DNA of 55,235 bases. Source: PALSA-610 sp038213435 (lineage in GTDB: Bacteria; Actinomycetota; Acidimicrobiia; IMCC26256; PALSA-610). Below are positions 20,743 through 28,825 of this stretch, in pieces. Made by a program: the position numbers and the translations under genes. The stretch's first letter is position 1. The number at the start of each line of letters is the position of its first letter. Where the stretch lies: contig JBBQTI010000029.1 of NCBI GenBank assembly GCA_038213435.1, forward strand, positions 1-55,235, read 5' to 3'. The notes beneath the pieces are model-generated. The model was not told where the DNA came from. It saw only the letters and a list, made by a program, of their open reading frames with translations, and ran no database searches.

Positions 20743-20781
20743 ATGGGTCCCACGAGGCCGTGGCCGAGGTGTTGCGCATGA
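20743..20781 (+). CDS. Candidate 12-residue leader peptide upstream of tetR
   Basis: The frame reads MGPTRPWPRCCA and its TGA overlaps the ATG of the TetR gene (ATGA at 20778-20781). Its own ATG lies 6 nt after the plus-strand CAGAAT, so it would be a leaderless start. It could couple translation into tetR. It is too short to support by composition, so it is only a candidate. Confidence 0.4.
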   Translation: MGPTRPWPRCCA

Positions 20782-21374
20782 CCCAGGCCAGCGACCCGCT
20801 CAGCCTGCACGACCGGATCCTCGCGGCGACCTTTCGCTGCGTGGAGCGCTTCGGCATGGGCAAGACGACGATCGAGGACGTCGTCAAGGAGTCGGGGGTT
20901 TCCCGGGCCACGATCTATCGCCAGTTCGCCGGTGGCCGGGACGAGCTGATGCTCGAGACGGTGGGGTGGGAGCTCTCGAATTACCTCACCCGGCTCGCGG
21001 ACCATGTGCGCGACGCTCCCAGCCTGGCCGAGCTGCTGCGGCGGGGGCTCGGGTTCGCGCATCGCTCCGTCGCCGAGCACGCGGTGCTCCGCAAGATCAT
21101 GGAGACCGAGCCGGAGCGACTCCTGCCGCTCCTGACGACCGAGGCGGCCAAGACGCTGCCGTTCATTGCCGATTTCCTCCTGCCGTACCTTCGCCGGGAG
21201 GCCGACGCCGGCATGCTTCGGCCGGGTGTCGACATCGAACGGGCCGCCGAATACCTGGCCCGCTCGATCCTGTCGCTGATCGGTGCGCCGGGCCGCTGGG
21301 ACCTCGACGACCCCGATCAGGTCTCGGATCTCGTCGAGGTCGAGCTCCTCGGCGGCATCGCGGCCACGGCGTGA
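20778..21374 (+). CDS. TetR-family regulator, divergent from the biotin operon
   Basis: This 198-residue protein has the N-terminal TetR DNA-binding domain: DRILAATFRCVERFGMGKTTIEDVVKESG, then VSRATIYRQFAGGRDELMLE as the recognition helix region. The remaining two thirds is helical and of the length of a ligand-binding domain. The ATG at 20778 is favoured by its overlap with the leader peptide stop; a GTG at 20760 in the same frame is an alternative. Its position across a shared palindrome from bioA suggests that it controls biotin synthesis, as the TetR protein BioQ does in mycobacteria and corynebacteria. Orthology with BioQ is not shown, and a link to the downstream genes is also possible. 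Confidence 0.85.
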   Translation: MTQASDPLSLHDRILAATFRCVERFGMGKTTIEDVVKESGVSRATIYRQFAGGRDELMLETVGWELSNYLTRLADHVRDAPSLAELLRRGLGFAHRSVAEHAVLRKIMETEPERLLPLLTTEAAKTLPFIADFLLPYLRREADAGMLRPGVDIERAAEYLARSILSLIGAPGRWDLDDPDQVSDLVEVELLGGIAATA

Positions 21375-21386
21375 AGGTGTCCCGGG

Positions 21387-21400
21387 CTCGCGATCGCGAG
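21387..21400. repeat. Perfect 14-bp palindrome after the first tetR gene
   Basis: CTCGCGATCGCGAG is self-complementary and lies 13 nt after the TetR stop. As RNA it would make only a tight hairpin; it could also be a protein-binding site or a methylation target (GATC core). Confidence 0.4.
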
Positions 21401-21403
21401 CAG

Positions 21404-21422
21404 TAGTGTGACACGGGACACA
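21404..21422 (+). promoter_or_regulatory. Candidate promoter/operator of the second tetR operon
   Basis: TAGTGT (21404-21409) matches the -10 pattern of this genome and overlaps an imperfect palindrome, TGTGACACGGGACACA (21407-21422), with 12 of 16 positions symmetric. This fits autorepression by the TetR protein encoded from 21449. Confidence 0.45.
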
Positions 21423-21448
21423 TTGACGATGAGACGTTCAGAGGTCCA

Positions 21449-22057
21449 ATGTCTCAGGTAATGGATTTCTCGGCTGATCTGCTCAGCCCCCAGGCCCGAC
21501 GGATACTGGACGCGGCCCGCACCTGCATCGGGCGGGTCGGTCTGGCCAAGACGACCCTCGACGACGTTGCCCGCGAGGCGGGATGCGCGCGCGCGACGGT
21601 CTACCGCTGCTTCCCGAACAAGCAGCAGCTGCTCGCCGCGCTGGTCGCCCGGGAGGCCAGCGCGCTGCGGGACGCAGTGGTTTCCGCGGCCGCGTCCAGC
21701 GAGACGCTCGGCGACGCGATCACCACCGTGCTCACCACGGCGGTCGGCGCGCTGCGCGGTCACGCGGCTCTCGCGTTCATCGCGACCCACGAGCTCGAGC
21801 TCCTGCTTCCGTTCCTCGCGTTCGAGCGCGAGGACGCGGTGCTGCGTACGGCCGCGGCGCTCGCCGCGCCCGCGTACACGCGCTTCCTGAACGACGCCGA
21901 CGCCACGCGTCTCGGCGAATGGATCGCGCGGATCGCGCTCTCGTATTTCTTCAGTCCGTCCGAGAGCTTCGAGATCGGCGACGTCGAGCACGTTCGTGCG
22001 CTCGTCGACGACTTTGTTCTCCCCGGCTTCGTCAACTCTGAAGGGGTGTCCCGATGA
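21449..22057 (+). CDS. TetR-family regulator coupled to a di-iron protein gene
   Basis: The 202-residue protein has a TetR HTH (RILDAARTCIGRVGLAKTTLDDVAREAG, then ARATVYRCFPNKQQLLAALV) and a helical C-terminal domain. It is only distantly like the preceding TetR protein. The stop codon overlaps the ATG of the ferritin-like gene (ATGA), so the two are co-translated and the regulator probably controls that gene. A candidate operator lies upstream. In actinobacteria such TetR and ferritin-like or desaturase pairs often relate to lipid metabolism, which is only a suggestion here. Confidence 0.88.
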   Translation: MSQVMDFSADLLSPQARRILDAARTCIGRVGLAKTTLDDVAREAGCARATVYRCFPNKQQLLAALVAREASALRDAVVSAAASSETLGDAITTVLTTAVGALRGHAALAFIATHELELLLPFLAFEREDAVLRTAAALAAPAYTRFLNDADATRLGEWIARIALSYFFSPSESFEIGDVEHVRALVDDFVLPGFVNSEGVSR

Positions 22058-23184
22058 CCGCAAACCACGAGCTGATCGGCCGCGACGAGATCAACGATCT
22101 CGAGGCCATCCTCTCCGTCAGCAACACCGACGTCGATGCCGTCATCCACACGGTTGGCGCCAACCTCGACGCGGTGTTCACGTGGGACTACGAGCGCAGC
22201 CGTCCCGCGCTCGGCAAGCTCTACGAGAAGGCCAAGACGTCGCAGTGGAACGTCACTACCGACCTCGACTGGTCGACAGAGGTCGACCAGGAGGCGTTGG
22301 CGCTCAACGAGATGAACCGTGAAGACGTGCGCTTCTTCGGCGCCAACGTCGACCTGTCGGGATCGCCGTTCGCGAAGTGGACCGAGAAGGAGTGGGTCGA
22401 GCTCGCGATCGAGGGTCAGAACTGGACCTTGTCGCAGTTCATGCACGGGGAGCAGGGCGCCCTTCTCTGCACCGCCCGCATCGTCGAGACCGTGCCGTGG
22501 ATCGACGCCAAGTACTACGCCGCGACCCAGGTGGTCGACGAGGCTCGTCATGTCGAGGTCTTTGCCAAATATCTCGACGAGAAGCTCTCGGGCCACTACC
22601 CGATCAACGCGCACCTCGAGCTGTTGCTCGACGACATCCTCGCCGACAGTCGTTGGGACATGACCTACCTCGGCATGCAGATCATGGTCGAGGGTCTCGC
22701 GCTCGCGGCGTTCGGCTTCATGCACCAGATGACGAGCGAGCCGCTGCTGAAGCAGCTGCTGCGGTACGTCATGAGTGACGAGGCCCGCCATGTCGCGTTC
22801 GGTGTGCTTTCGCTCCAGGAGTATTACAAGGAGCTCGCCGACGCGGAGATGAAGGAGCGCCAGGAGTTCGCGTTCGAGGCCGCGGTCCGGATGCGTGACC
22901 GGTTCCTCCAGCAGGAGGTCTGGGACCGCATGGGCGTGTCGGTCAAGGACGCGCTGGAGCTCGTCATGGCAGACGAGGGCCGCAAGATGTTCCAGAACAT
23001 CCTGTTCTCGAAGATCGTGCCGAACTGCAAGAAGCTCGGCCTGCTCGACCGCAACCGCGGATGGCTGCGGCAGCGCTTCACCGAGCTCGGCGTCATCCAG
23101 TTCGAGGACTGGGTCGACACGGGCGAGGAGTACGCGATGCTCGACGAGGTCGCCAAGGACCGAGAGGCGGCAGCCGGCGCGTAG
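22054..23184 (+). CDS. Ferritin-like di-iron protein (oxygenase/desaturase type)
   Basis: This 376-residue, largely helical protein carries two copies of an ExxH iron-binding motif within DEARH: VVDEARHVEVFAKYL and SDEARHVAFGVLSL. Each is preceded by a glutamate-bearing helix (HGEQGALLCTAR and MVEGLALAAFGF), the pattern of ferritin-like oxidases with a carboxylate-bridged di-iron site. It is not an ordinary ferritin, and it lacks the recognisable sequence of plant-type stearoyl-ACP desaturase or RNR R2. N-oxygenation, desaturation or hydroxylation are all possible. The last residues (AAAGA) and the stop are formed by the first unit of a tandem repeat. It is coupled to the TetR gene upstream. 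Confidence 0.75.
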   Translation: MTANHELIGRDEINDLEAILSVSNTDVDAVIHTVGANLDAVFTWDYERSRPALGKLYEKAKTSQWNVTTDLDWSTEVDQEALALNEMNREDVRFFGANVDLSGSPFAKWTEKEWVELAIEGQNWTLSQFMHGEQGALLCTARIVETVPWIDAKYYAATQVVDEARHVEVFAKYLDEKLSGHYPINAHLELLLDDILADSRWDMTYLGMQIMVEGLALAAFGFMHQMTSEPLLKQLLRYVMSDEARHVAFGVLSLQEYYKELADAEMKERQEFAFEAAVRMRDRFLQQEVWDRMGVSVKDALELVMADEGRKMFQNILFSKIVPNCKKLGLLDRNRGWLRQRFTELGVIQFEDWVDTGEEYAMLDEVAKDREAAAGA

Positions 23185-23259
23185 CCGAGGTTGCAGCCGG
23201 CGCGTAGCCGAGGTTGCAGCCGGCGCGTAGCCGAGGTTGCAGCCGGCGCGTAGCCGAAC
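23170..23259 (+). repeat. 23-bp tandem repeat spanning the di-iron gene stop
   Basis: Units start at 23170, 23193, 23216 and 23239. Each begins GCAGCCGGCGCGTAGCCGAG, and the fourth is incomplete. The first unit supplies the stop codon (TAG at 23182-23184) of the di-iron gene and every unit repeats that TAG in the same relative place. As 23 is not a multiple of three, copy number would shift any readthrough frame. Confidence 0.92.
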
Positions 23260-23291
23260 TCCTGCGGCGCGCGCATGGCGGCGCTCCGCTG

Positions 23292-23297
23292 TAGCGT
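23292..23297 (+). promoter_or_regulatory. Possible -10 hexamer for rnj
   Basis: TAGCGT lies 8 nt before the RNase J ATG and immediately after the tandem repeat region. The spacing fits a leaderless or nearly leaderless transcript. Confidence 0.45.
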
Positions 23298-23305
23298 GCA
23301 CGTCG

Positions 23306-24967
23306 ATGTCGGTCCGGATCGTATTTCTCGGCGGCCTCGGCGAGATCGGCCGGAACTGCTTCTGCCTCGAGGTCGACGGCCGGATCCTGGTCGTCGACTG
23401 CGGGATCATGTTCCCGGACGCCGACATGCCGGGCATCGACCTGGTGCTGCCGGACTTCACGTATCTGCGCGAGAACGCCGATCGGGTCGAGGCCGTGCTG
23501 CTCACTCACGCGCACGAGGACCATGCCGGCGGCCTGGCGTTCTTGCTCCGTGACATCTCCGTGCCGATCTACGGCTCGGCGCTCTCGCTCGCGCTCGCCC
23601 GGAATCGCATCGACGAGGCGGGCATGCTCGATCGCACGGAGCTCATAGCGGTTGGCGACGGTGAACGGCGCCGCATCGGACCGATCGACTGCCAGTTCGT
23701 GCCGGTCACCCACTCGGTGCCGCACGGCTTCGCGGTCGCGTTCTTCACCCCCGAGGGCACCATTGTCCATACCGGCGACTTCAAGCTCGATCTCACGCCG
23801 GTCGACGGTCGCCACACCGATCTCGCGTTGTTGGGTGAGCTCGCGCGCCGCGACGACGGCATCCGCTTGTTGCTCTCGGACTCGACCAACGCGGAGCGTC
23901 CGGGATTCACCCCGTCCGAGGCGACCGTCGGCGCGGCCATGCGGGCGCTCTTCCGGGAGCATGCCGACAAGCGCTTCATCGTCGCGAGCTTCGCCTCGCA
24001 CCTGCATCGCGTGGAACAAGTCGCCCACGCGGCGATCGCGCACGGTCGCAATGTCGCGTTCGTCGGCCGGTCGATGCTGCAGAACGTGTCGATGGCGCGC
24101 GAGCGCGGCTTCATCGATCTTCCCGAGTACGCGGTGATCGACATCGAGGAGACGGCCAAGTACGCGCCCGGCGAGATCTGCATCATCTGCACCGGTTCCC
24201 AGGGCGAGCCGATGAGCGCACTGTCGTTGATGGCCGCGCACGAGCACAAGTACGTGAAGGTGTCTCCCGACGACGTGGTGGTGATCAGCGCGCACGCGAT
24301 CCCCGGCAACGAGTCGAACGTGTCGCGGGTCATCGACGCAATGCACCGGGCCGGCGCGGAGGTCGTGCACGACCGCTCGTCGCCGGTGCACGTATCCGGT
24401 CACGCGTCCCAGGAAGAGCTCAAGTTCATGCTGAGCCTGCTTTCGCCCGAATGGTTCGTGCCCGTGCACGGCGAGTATCGCCATCTCGTGCATCACGCGC
24501 GGCTCGCGCACGAGGTCGGCGTTCCCGACGACCACGTGCTCGTCTGCGAGGACGGCGACGTCGTCACCCTCGGCGATGCCGGCGCCGAGGTGGAACGGCG
24601 CGCCGTGCCCGCCGGCTACCTGTACGTCGACGGCATCGTGGGCGACGTCAGCCGCGGTGTGCTGCGCGACCGGCGGATGCTGTCGGAGGAAGGCGTCGTC
24701 GTCGTGATCGTCACGGTCGACGCCACGACCGGCGAGATCGTCACCGGCCCGGAGATCGTGACGCGAGGCTGGGTGTACGCACCCGAAGCCGAAGGGTTGA
24801 TCGAAGACGCCAAGGAGGTGGTGCGCGACTCGATCGCGCAGGCGGCCCGCGAAGGCGCCACCGACTTCGACACCATGCGGCGCCACTGTCGCAAGTCCCT
24901 CGCGCGCTTCATCGACGAACGGACCCGCCGTCGTCCCACGGTCATCCCGGTCGTCATGGAAGTCTGA
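23306..24967 (+). CDS. rnj: Ribonuclease J
   Basis: RNase J is a metallo-beta-lactamase/beta-CASP enzyme with endo- and 5'-3' exoribonuclease activity that matures rRNA and decays mRNA. The 553-residue product starts VRIVFLGGLGEIGRNCFCLE, with HAHEDHAGG at about 68-76 (zinc ligands), a DFKLDLTPVDG aspartate region, SDSTNAERPG, and beta-CASP motifs ASFASHLHRVEQ and HVSGHASQEELKFM. The C-terminal domain is present. ATG 23306 gives the family N-terminus; the same frame continues upstream through the tandem repeats but has no supporting sequence. Confidence 0.96.
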   Translation: MSVRIVFLGGLGEIGRNCFCLEVDGRILVVDCGIMFPDADMPGIDLVLPDFTYLRENADRVEAVLLTHAHEDHAGGLAFLLRDISVPIYGSALSLALARNRIDEAGMLDRTELIAVGDGERRRIGPIDCQFVPVTHSVPHGFAVAFFTPEGTIVHTGDFKLDLTPVDGRHTDLALLGELARRDDGIRLLLSDSTNAERPGFTPSEATVGAAMRALFREHADKRFIVASFASHLHRVEQVAHAAIAHGRNVAFVGRSMLQNVSMARERGFIDLPEYAVIDIEETAKYAPGEICIICTGSQGEPMSALSLMAAHEHKYVKVSPDDVVVISAHAIPGNESNVSRVIDAMHRAGAEVVHDRSSPVHVSGHASQEELKFMLSLLSPEWFVPVHGEYRHLVHHARLAHEVGVPDDHVLVCEDGDVVTLGDAGAEVERRAVPAGYLYVDGIVGDVSRGVLRDRRMLSEEGVVVVIVTVDATTGEIVTGPEIVTRGWVYAPEAEGLIEDAKEVVRDSIAQAAREGATDFDTMRRHCRKSLARFIDERTRRRPTVIPVVMEV

Positions 24968-24972
24968 GCGTC

Positions 24973-25740
24973 GTGAGCGTCGACATCGATCTCTCGGGTC
25001 GCCGCGCACTGGTGACGGGTGGAGGCAACGGTGTCGGAACCGAGATCTGCGCGGCGCTGGTACGCGCCGGCGCCTTCGTATGGGTGAACGACATCTATGA
25101 AGACCGCGCCGCCGCCGTCGCGGCCGACCTGGGTGGCGACGAGCACGCACGCCCGGTGAAGACCGATGTGACGAGCCCCGTCAAGATCACGCGCATGCGC
25201 GACGCGACGGGCCCCGTCGACATCCTCGTGAACAACGCCGGCATCCCGACGTCGGGGTTCGGCGAGCTGAAGCTGTTCGTCGACACCAGTCCCGAGGATT
25301 GGGAGGACGCAATGCGCCTCAACCTGGGCGCGGTGCTCCACGTCACGCACGCGTACGTCGGCGCGATGGTCGAGCAGGGGTGGGGGCGGATCGTCACGAT
25401 CGTCTCGGATGCCGGACGGCGCGGCGAGCGGTTCCAGGCGATCTACGGCGCGGCCAAGGCCGGGGCGATGGGTTTCGTGCGTGGTCTGTCGGCCGAGGTA
25501 GGCGCCCACGGCGTCACCGCGAATTGCGTCTCGCTCGGGACGATGAAGACGGGCGCGCTCGAGGATGCGCTTGCGAGCAACCCGGAGCTCGAGGCCAAAT
25601 TCACGCGGCGGTACACGATCCCGCGGCTGGGGCGCCCCGAGGATCCGGCGCTGCTCGTCGCGCTCCTGTGCAGCGAGGCGGGGGCCTGGATCACCGGTCA
25701 GGTGTATCCGGTCGACGGGGGATACGCCCCCACCCTGTAG
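24973..25740 (+). CDS. Short-chain dehydrogenase/reductase
   Basis: This 255-residue SDR has the classical fingerprints: RRALVTGGGNGVGTEIC for the dinucleotide, ILVNNAGIP, the catalytic serine region IVSDAGRRGERFQ, and YGAAKAGAMGFVRGL with the Tyr/Lys pair. The C-terminus ITGQVYPVDGGYAP is typical of FabG-like members. The GTG start is 5 nt after rnj, so the genes are probably co-transcribed. The substrate cannot be assigned. Fatty-acid, steroid or small alcohol substrates are all represented in such families. Confidence 0.9.
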   Translation: MSVDIDLSGRRALVTGGGNGVGTEICAALVRAGAFVWVNDIYEDRAAAVAADLGGDEHARPVKTDVTSPVKITRMRDATGPVDILVNNAGIPTSGFGELKLFVDTSPEDWEDAMRLNLGAVLHVTHAYVGAMVEQGWGRIVTIVSDAGRRGERFQAIYGAAKAGAMGFVRGLSAEVGAHGVTANCVSLGTMKTGALEDALASNPELEAKFTRRYTIPRLGRPEDPALLVALLCSEAGAWITGQVYPVDGGYAPTL

Positions 25741-25780
25741 TCGCCGGCCACGATCCCCTTGTGGCCAATGTGACCGGTGT

Positions 25781-25786
25781 TAGCTT
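25781..25786 (+). promoter_or_regulatory. -10 hexamer for a leaderless ftsK
   Basis: TAGCTT is followed by six bases (TGACGC) and then the ftsK ATG. There is no Shine-Dalgarno-like sequence. This is one of the clearest cases of the TANNNT-6/7-start pattern in the window. Confidence 0.6.
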
Positions 25787-25792
25787 TGACGC

Positions 25793-28234
25793 ATGGCTTC
25801 GCGCCGTCAGTCCAAGTCCGCGCGCGCACGGAAGCGGGCGAAGGCGCGCGTCCGGACCCGGGCGGCCTGGCGTGAAGAGCTGGGCGAACAACTCGCCGAC
25901 CACCGGATCGACGCGCTGGCGATCGGCCTGGCGGTCTTCGGTTTGCTCAGCCTCCTCGCGATGTTCTCCGATCTCGTCGGCCCGGTCGGGCGGGGCATCG
26001 ACACGGCCGCAGCCGTGTTCCTCGGCCGGGGCAAGGTGCTCGTTCCGATCGCGTTACTGGCGGCGGCCGCGTCGGCAGTGGTCCAACGGCGCGGCGGCGA
26101 CGATGACGACGAGACGGTATCGACGCGGCGCGGCCTGCGCTTCGGCCTCGGTCTCGTCCTGGTGTGCGGGAGCGTCGTCGGGGCGTTCCATCTCGGGCGC
26201 GCGAAGACCGCGGCCGGGGCGCTCGAGCCGCTGAAGCGCGCGGGTGGCGTGCTCGGCGCCGCGATCGGCGCGCCGCTTCGGGCGGGCCTCGGTGACGCCG
26301 GCGCCGTGATCGTTCTCGTCGCGGTCGGCACGCTCGGGATGCTGCTCGTGGTCGGCACCGGCGTGCGTCAGGTCGCGCAGTCGCTCGCGACCGGAGGCCG
26401 CTTCGTCGGTCGCCACGCGCGCACGGTGCTCACGTTGCCGTCCGAGCGGGCCGACGACGCGGCCGCGCCGATGTCCGCGGCAACGTCGGATACGTCGGCG
26501 GCGCCGGTCGGTCGGGCGGTGCTCTTCGACGAGCTCGACGAGCTCGACGAGGCGCCGATCGTCGATCTGGTCACCGAAGCCGAGTACGAAGAAGCGTACG
26601 AAGAAGGCGACGAGGAGGGCGAGGAAGAGGAAGCGGACGAGGAGGACGCGGAAGAGGAATACGAGGAATACGACGAGGACGAGGAGCAGGACGAAGAAGT
26701 CGCGGACGACGACGAGGTCGAGGAGGACGCCGAAGAGGAAACGCAACCTCGTCCCGTCCCCAAGGTGGCCTGGAAGCTTCCCGCGACCAGCTTGCTCAAG
26801 AAGAGCCTGGCGCGCGAGGTCGACAGCCGCCTGGTCAAACAGGGTGGCGACGTCCTCGAGGCGACGATGCGCGAATTCGGTGTGGATGCGCGCCTGATCG
26901 ACGCGACGGTCGGACCGACGGTGACGCGTTACGAGCTCGAGCTGGCGGCCGGAGTCAAGGTGAGCAAGGTCACCAGTCTCTCGAAAGAGATCGCGTACGC
27001 GATGGCGAGTCACGACGTGCGGATCCTGGCCCCGATTCCCGGGCGCAGCGCGATCGGTGTCGAGGTACCGAACAAGATGCGACCGATCGTCACCTTGGGC
27101 GACATCCTCAGCAGTCCCGAGGCGAAGAAGACGAAACATCCCCTCGAAGTCAGTATGGGTCGCGACATCGCCGGACGCGCGGTGTTCGCCAACCTCGCGA
27201 CGTTCCCGCACGTGCTCATCGCCGGTCAGACCGGCGCGGGCAAGTCGAGCTGCATCAACAGCATCGTCACGTCGATCCTCATGCGCACGACGCCCGACGA
27301 GGTACGACTCATCCTAGTCGACCCCAAGCGGGTCGAGCTCGGGCAGTACAACAACGTGCCTCATCTGCTCACGGAGGTCGTCACGAGCCCGAAGAAGGCG
27401 GCCAACGCGCTCGACTGGGCCGTGCGCGAGATGGAGATGCGCTACGACCTCCTCGCCGATATCGGGGTGCGCGACATCACGGGCTACAACGCGATGTACG
27501 ACCGGGGCGACATCCCCACGCCCGACGACCCCGACCCCGACACGGGCAAGGCCTACGAACGTCTGCCCTTCATCGTCGTCGTGGTCGACGAGCTCGCCGA
27601 CTTGATGATGGTCGCGGCGCGCGACGTCGAGACGAGCATCTGCCGCCTTGCCCAGATGGCGCGCGCGGTCGGCATCCACCTGGTGATCGCGACGCAGCGC
27701 CCGTCGGTCGACATCATCACCGGCGTGATCAAGGCCAATATCCCGAGCCGGCTCGCCTTCAGCGTGAGCACCCTCGCCGACTCGCGCGTGATTCTCGATC
27801 AGCCGGGCGCGGAGAAGCTGATCGGCAAGGGCGACATGCTGCTCCTGAACGCGTCGTCGAGCCGCGCCGACCGCATCCAGGGCGCGTGGGTCGACGAGGA
27901 CTGCGTGCGCAAGGTGGTCGCGCACTGGAAGCGCCAGGTCGTGCAGCCGCAGTATGTCGAAGGGGTCCAGGGCGCGGACGCCCCGGGAGGTCGGTCCCGA
28001 TCCGACTCGGACGAGACCGACGAGCTGCTCGTCGAGGCGATGGAGCTGGTCGTGGCCAGCGGGCTCGGTTCGACCAGCATGCTGCAACGCAAACTGCGGG
28101 TCGGCTTCGCCCGAGCGGGGCGGCTCATGGATCTGCTCGAGCGACGGGGCGTCGTCGGCCCGTCCGAAGGATCGAAGGCCCGCTCGGTACTCATGAGCGT
28201 CGAGGAGCTCGAAGAGCTCAAAGAACGAAGCTGA
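25793..28234 (+). CDS. ftsK: DNA translocase FtsK/SpoIIIE
   Basis: FtsK pumps chromosomal DNA through the closing septum. The 813-residue protein has a basic N-terminus, several hydrophobic segments between residues about 35 and 200, and a very acidic Glu/Asp-rich linker at about 260-320. The motor domain follows, with the alpha/beta part from about 345, Walker A GQTGAGKS at 478-485 and Walker B VVVVDELADLMM. The C-terminal winged-helix gamma domain (GLGSTSMLQRKLRVGFARAGRLMDLLE) reads orientation sequences. The gene seems leaderless. It ends in a strong hairpin that includes its stop. Confidence 0.97.
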   Translation: MASRRQSKSARARKRAKARVRTRAAWREELGEQLADHRIDALAIGLAVFGLLSLLAMFSDLVGPVGRGIDTAAAVFLGRGKVLVPIALLAAAASAVVQRRGGDDDDETVSTRRGLRFGLGLVLVCGSVVGAFHLGRAKTAAGALEPLKRAGGVLGAAIGAPLRAGLGDAGAVIVLVAVGTLGMLLVVGTGVRQVAQSLATGGRFVGRHARTVLTLPSERADDAAAPMSAATSDTSAAPVGRAVLFDELDELDEAPIVDLVTEAEYEEAYEEGDEEGEEEEADEEDAEEEYEEYDEDEEQDEEVADDDEVEEDAEEETQPRPVPKVAWKLPATSLLKKSLAREVDSRLVKQGGDVLEATMREFGVDARLIDATVGPTVTRYELELAAGVKVSKVTSLSKEIAYAMASHDVRILAPIPGRSAIGVEVPNKMRPIVTLGDILSSPEAKKTKHPLEVSMGRDIAGRAVFANLATFPHVLIAGQTGAGKSSCINSIVTSILMRTTPDEVRLILVDPKRVELGQYNNVPHLLTEVVTSPKKAANALDWAVREMEMRYDLLADIGVRDITGYNAMYDRGDIPTPDDPDPDTGKAYERLPFIVVVVDELADLMMVAARDVETSICRLAQMARAVGIHLVIATQRPSVDIITGVIKANIPSRLAFSVSTLADSRVILDQPGAEKLIGKGDMLLLNASSSRADRIQGAWVDEDCVRKVVAHWKRQVVQPQYVEGVQGADAPGGRSRSDSDETDELLVEAMELVVASGLGSTSMLQRKLRVGFARAGRLMDLLERRGVVGPSEGSKARSVLMSVEELEELKERS

Positions 28235-28260
28235 GGGCGGCGCGTCATTGCGCCGCCCTC
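28233..28260. terminator. Bidirectional terminator between ftsK and a small membrane gene
   Basis: A perfect 11-bp GC-rich stem (GAGGGCGGCGC at 28233-28243, complement at 28250-28260) with a six-base loop starts inside the ftsK stop codon. It lies between convergent genes, and would work for both. There is no U tract. Confidence 0.75.
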
Positions 28261-28279
28261 CAGCTCGTTGACGAGTGCG

Positions 28280-28606
28280 CTACGCGGCGCGCACCTTCGG
28301 GGTGTGCTCGCCGAGTGTCTCGTCGGCCATTGCCCGGTCGTGCGTCAACCAACCGAACAGCGCCCGCCACGGCACGCTCATGCCGGCCACGACAAAGCCC
28401 GTGACCCACACGCCTACCGTGTCGTTGCGGATCCCGATGCCGAAGCCGCGGAAGAGCGAGTAGTCGATCAGCACGGTTGCGCCGACGCCGATCACGAACG
28501 TGGCCAGCGAACGCAGATTGCGTAGCTGCGGGACCGCGTCGGTGAGAAAGTCGACGAGCTTCAACGTCGCGAGTGCGAGTAACGCGACGATCGCGAAGTC
28601 GTACAT
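28280..28606 (-). CDS. Small membrane protein of unknown function
   Basis: The 108-residue product has three hydrophobic stretches: FAIVALLALATLKLVDFL near the N-terminus, TFVIGVGATVLIDY, and VGVWVTGFVVAGMSV. It ends in a charged tail. The ATG at 28606 was chosen because a strong GGAGGTG lies 4 nt upstream, a rare clear Shine-Dalgarno in this window; an in-frame extension to 28684 is less likely. No family was recognised. It faces ftsK across a shared terminator and nothing in the neighbourhood suggests its role. Confidence 0.7.
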   Translation of the reverse strand: MYDFAIVALLALATLKLVDFLTDAVPQLRNLRSLATFVIGVGATVLIDYSLFRGFGIGIRNDTVGVWVTGFVVAGMSVPWRALFGWLTHDRAMADETLGEHTPKVRAA

Positions 28607-28677
28607 CTGCCACCTCCAGGTGGTTTGCGGACGGCTCCATGCCGTCCCGCACCTACGACCGGCTAGCGCCGAAAAAG

Positions 28678-28784
28678 GTGACATGACTCTTTGTCGCCTT
28701 CGCTGCGCTCAGGACTCCGGCCAGTTCGCTTCGCTCACGGCATGCTTGCTTTGTCGCTGTGTTGCCGCAGCAATCACATGTCAC
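28678..28784. repeat. Inverted repeat flanking a repetitive intergenic segment
   Basis: GTGACATG at 28678-28685 is the reverse complement of CATGTCAC at 28777-28784. Near each arm lies a CTTTGTCG (about 28688 and 28749). The 107-bp unit has no coding sign and could be a small repetitive element or a remnant. Confidence 0.45.
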
Positions 28785-28825
28785 AGTTTCTGGGTGTTCG
28801 TGGGTCTCGAGAATTACTGGGAGCT

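Noticed and set aside
21430..21456. TGAGAC...GTCTCA inverted repeat around the second tetR start
   Set aside because: The arms are only six bases with a 15-base gap and overlap the coding start; the palindrome at 21407-21422 is a better operator candidate.
23237..23305. Upstream in-frame start for RNase J within the tandem repeat
   Set aside because: The added residues derive from the repeat and do not resemble the RNase J N-terminus; ATG 23306 is preceded by a -10 hexamer at 8 nt.
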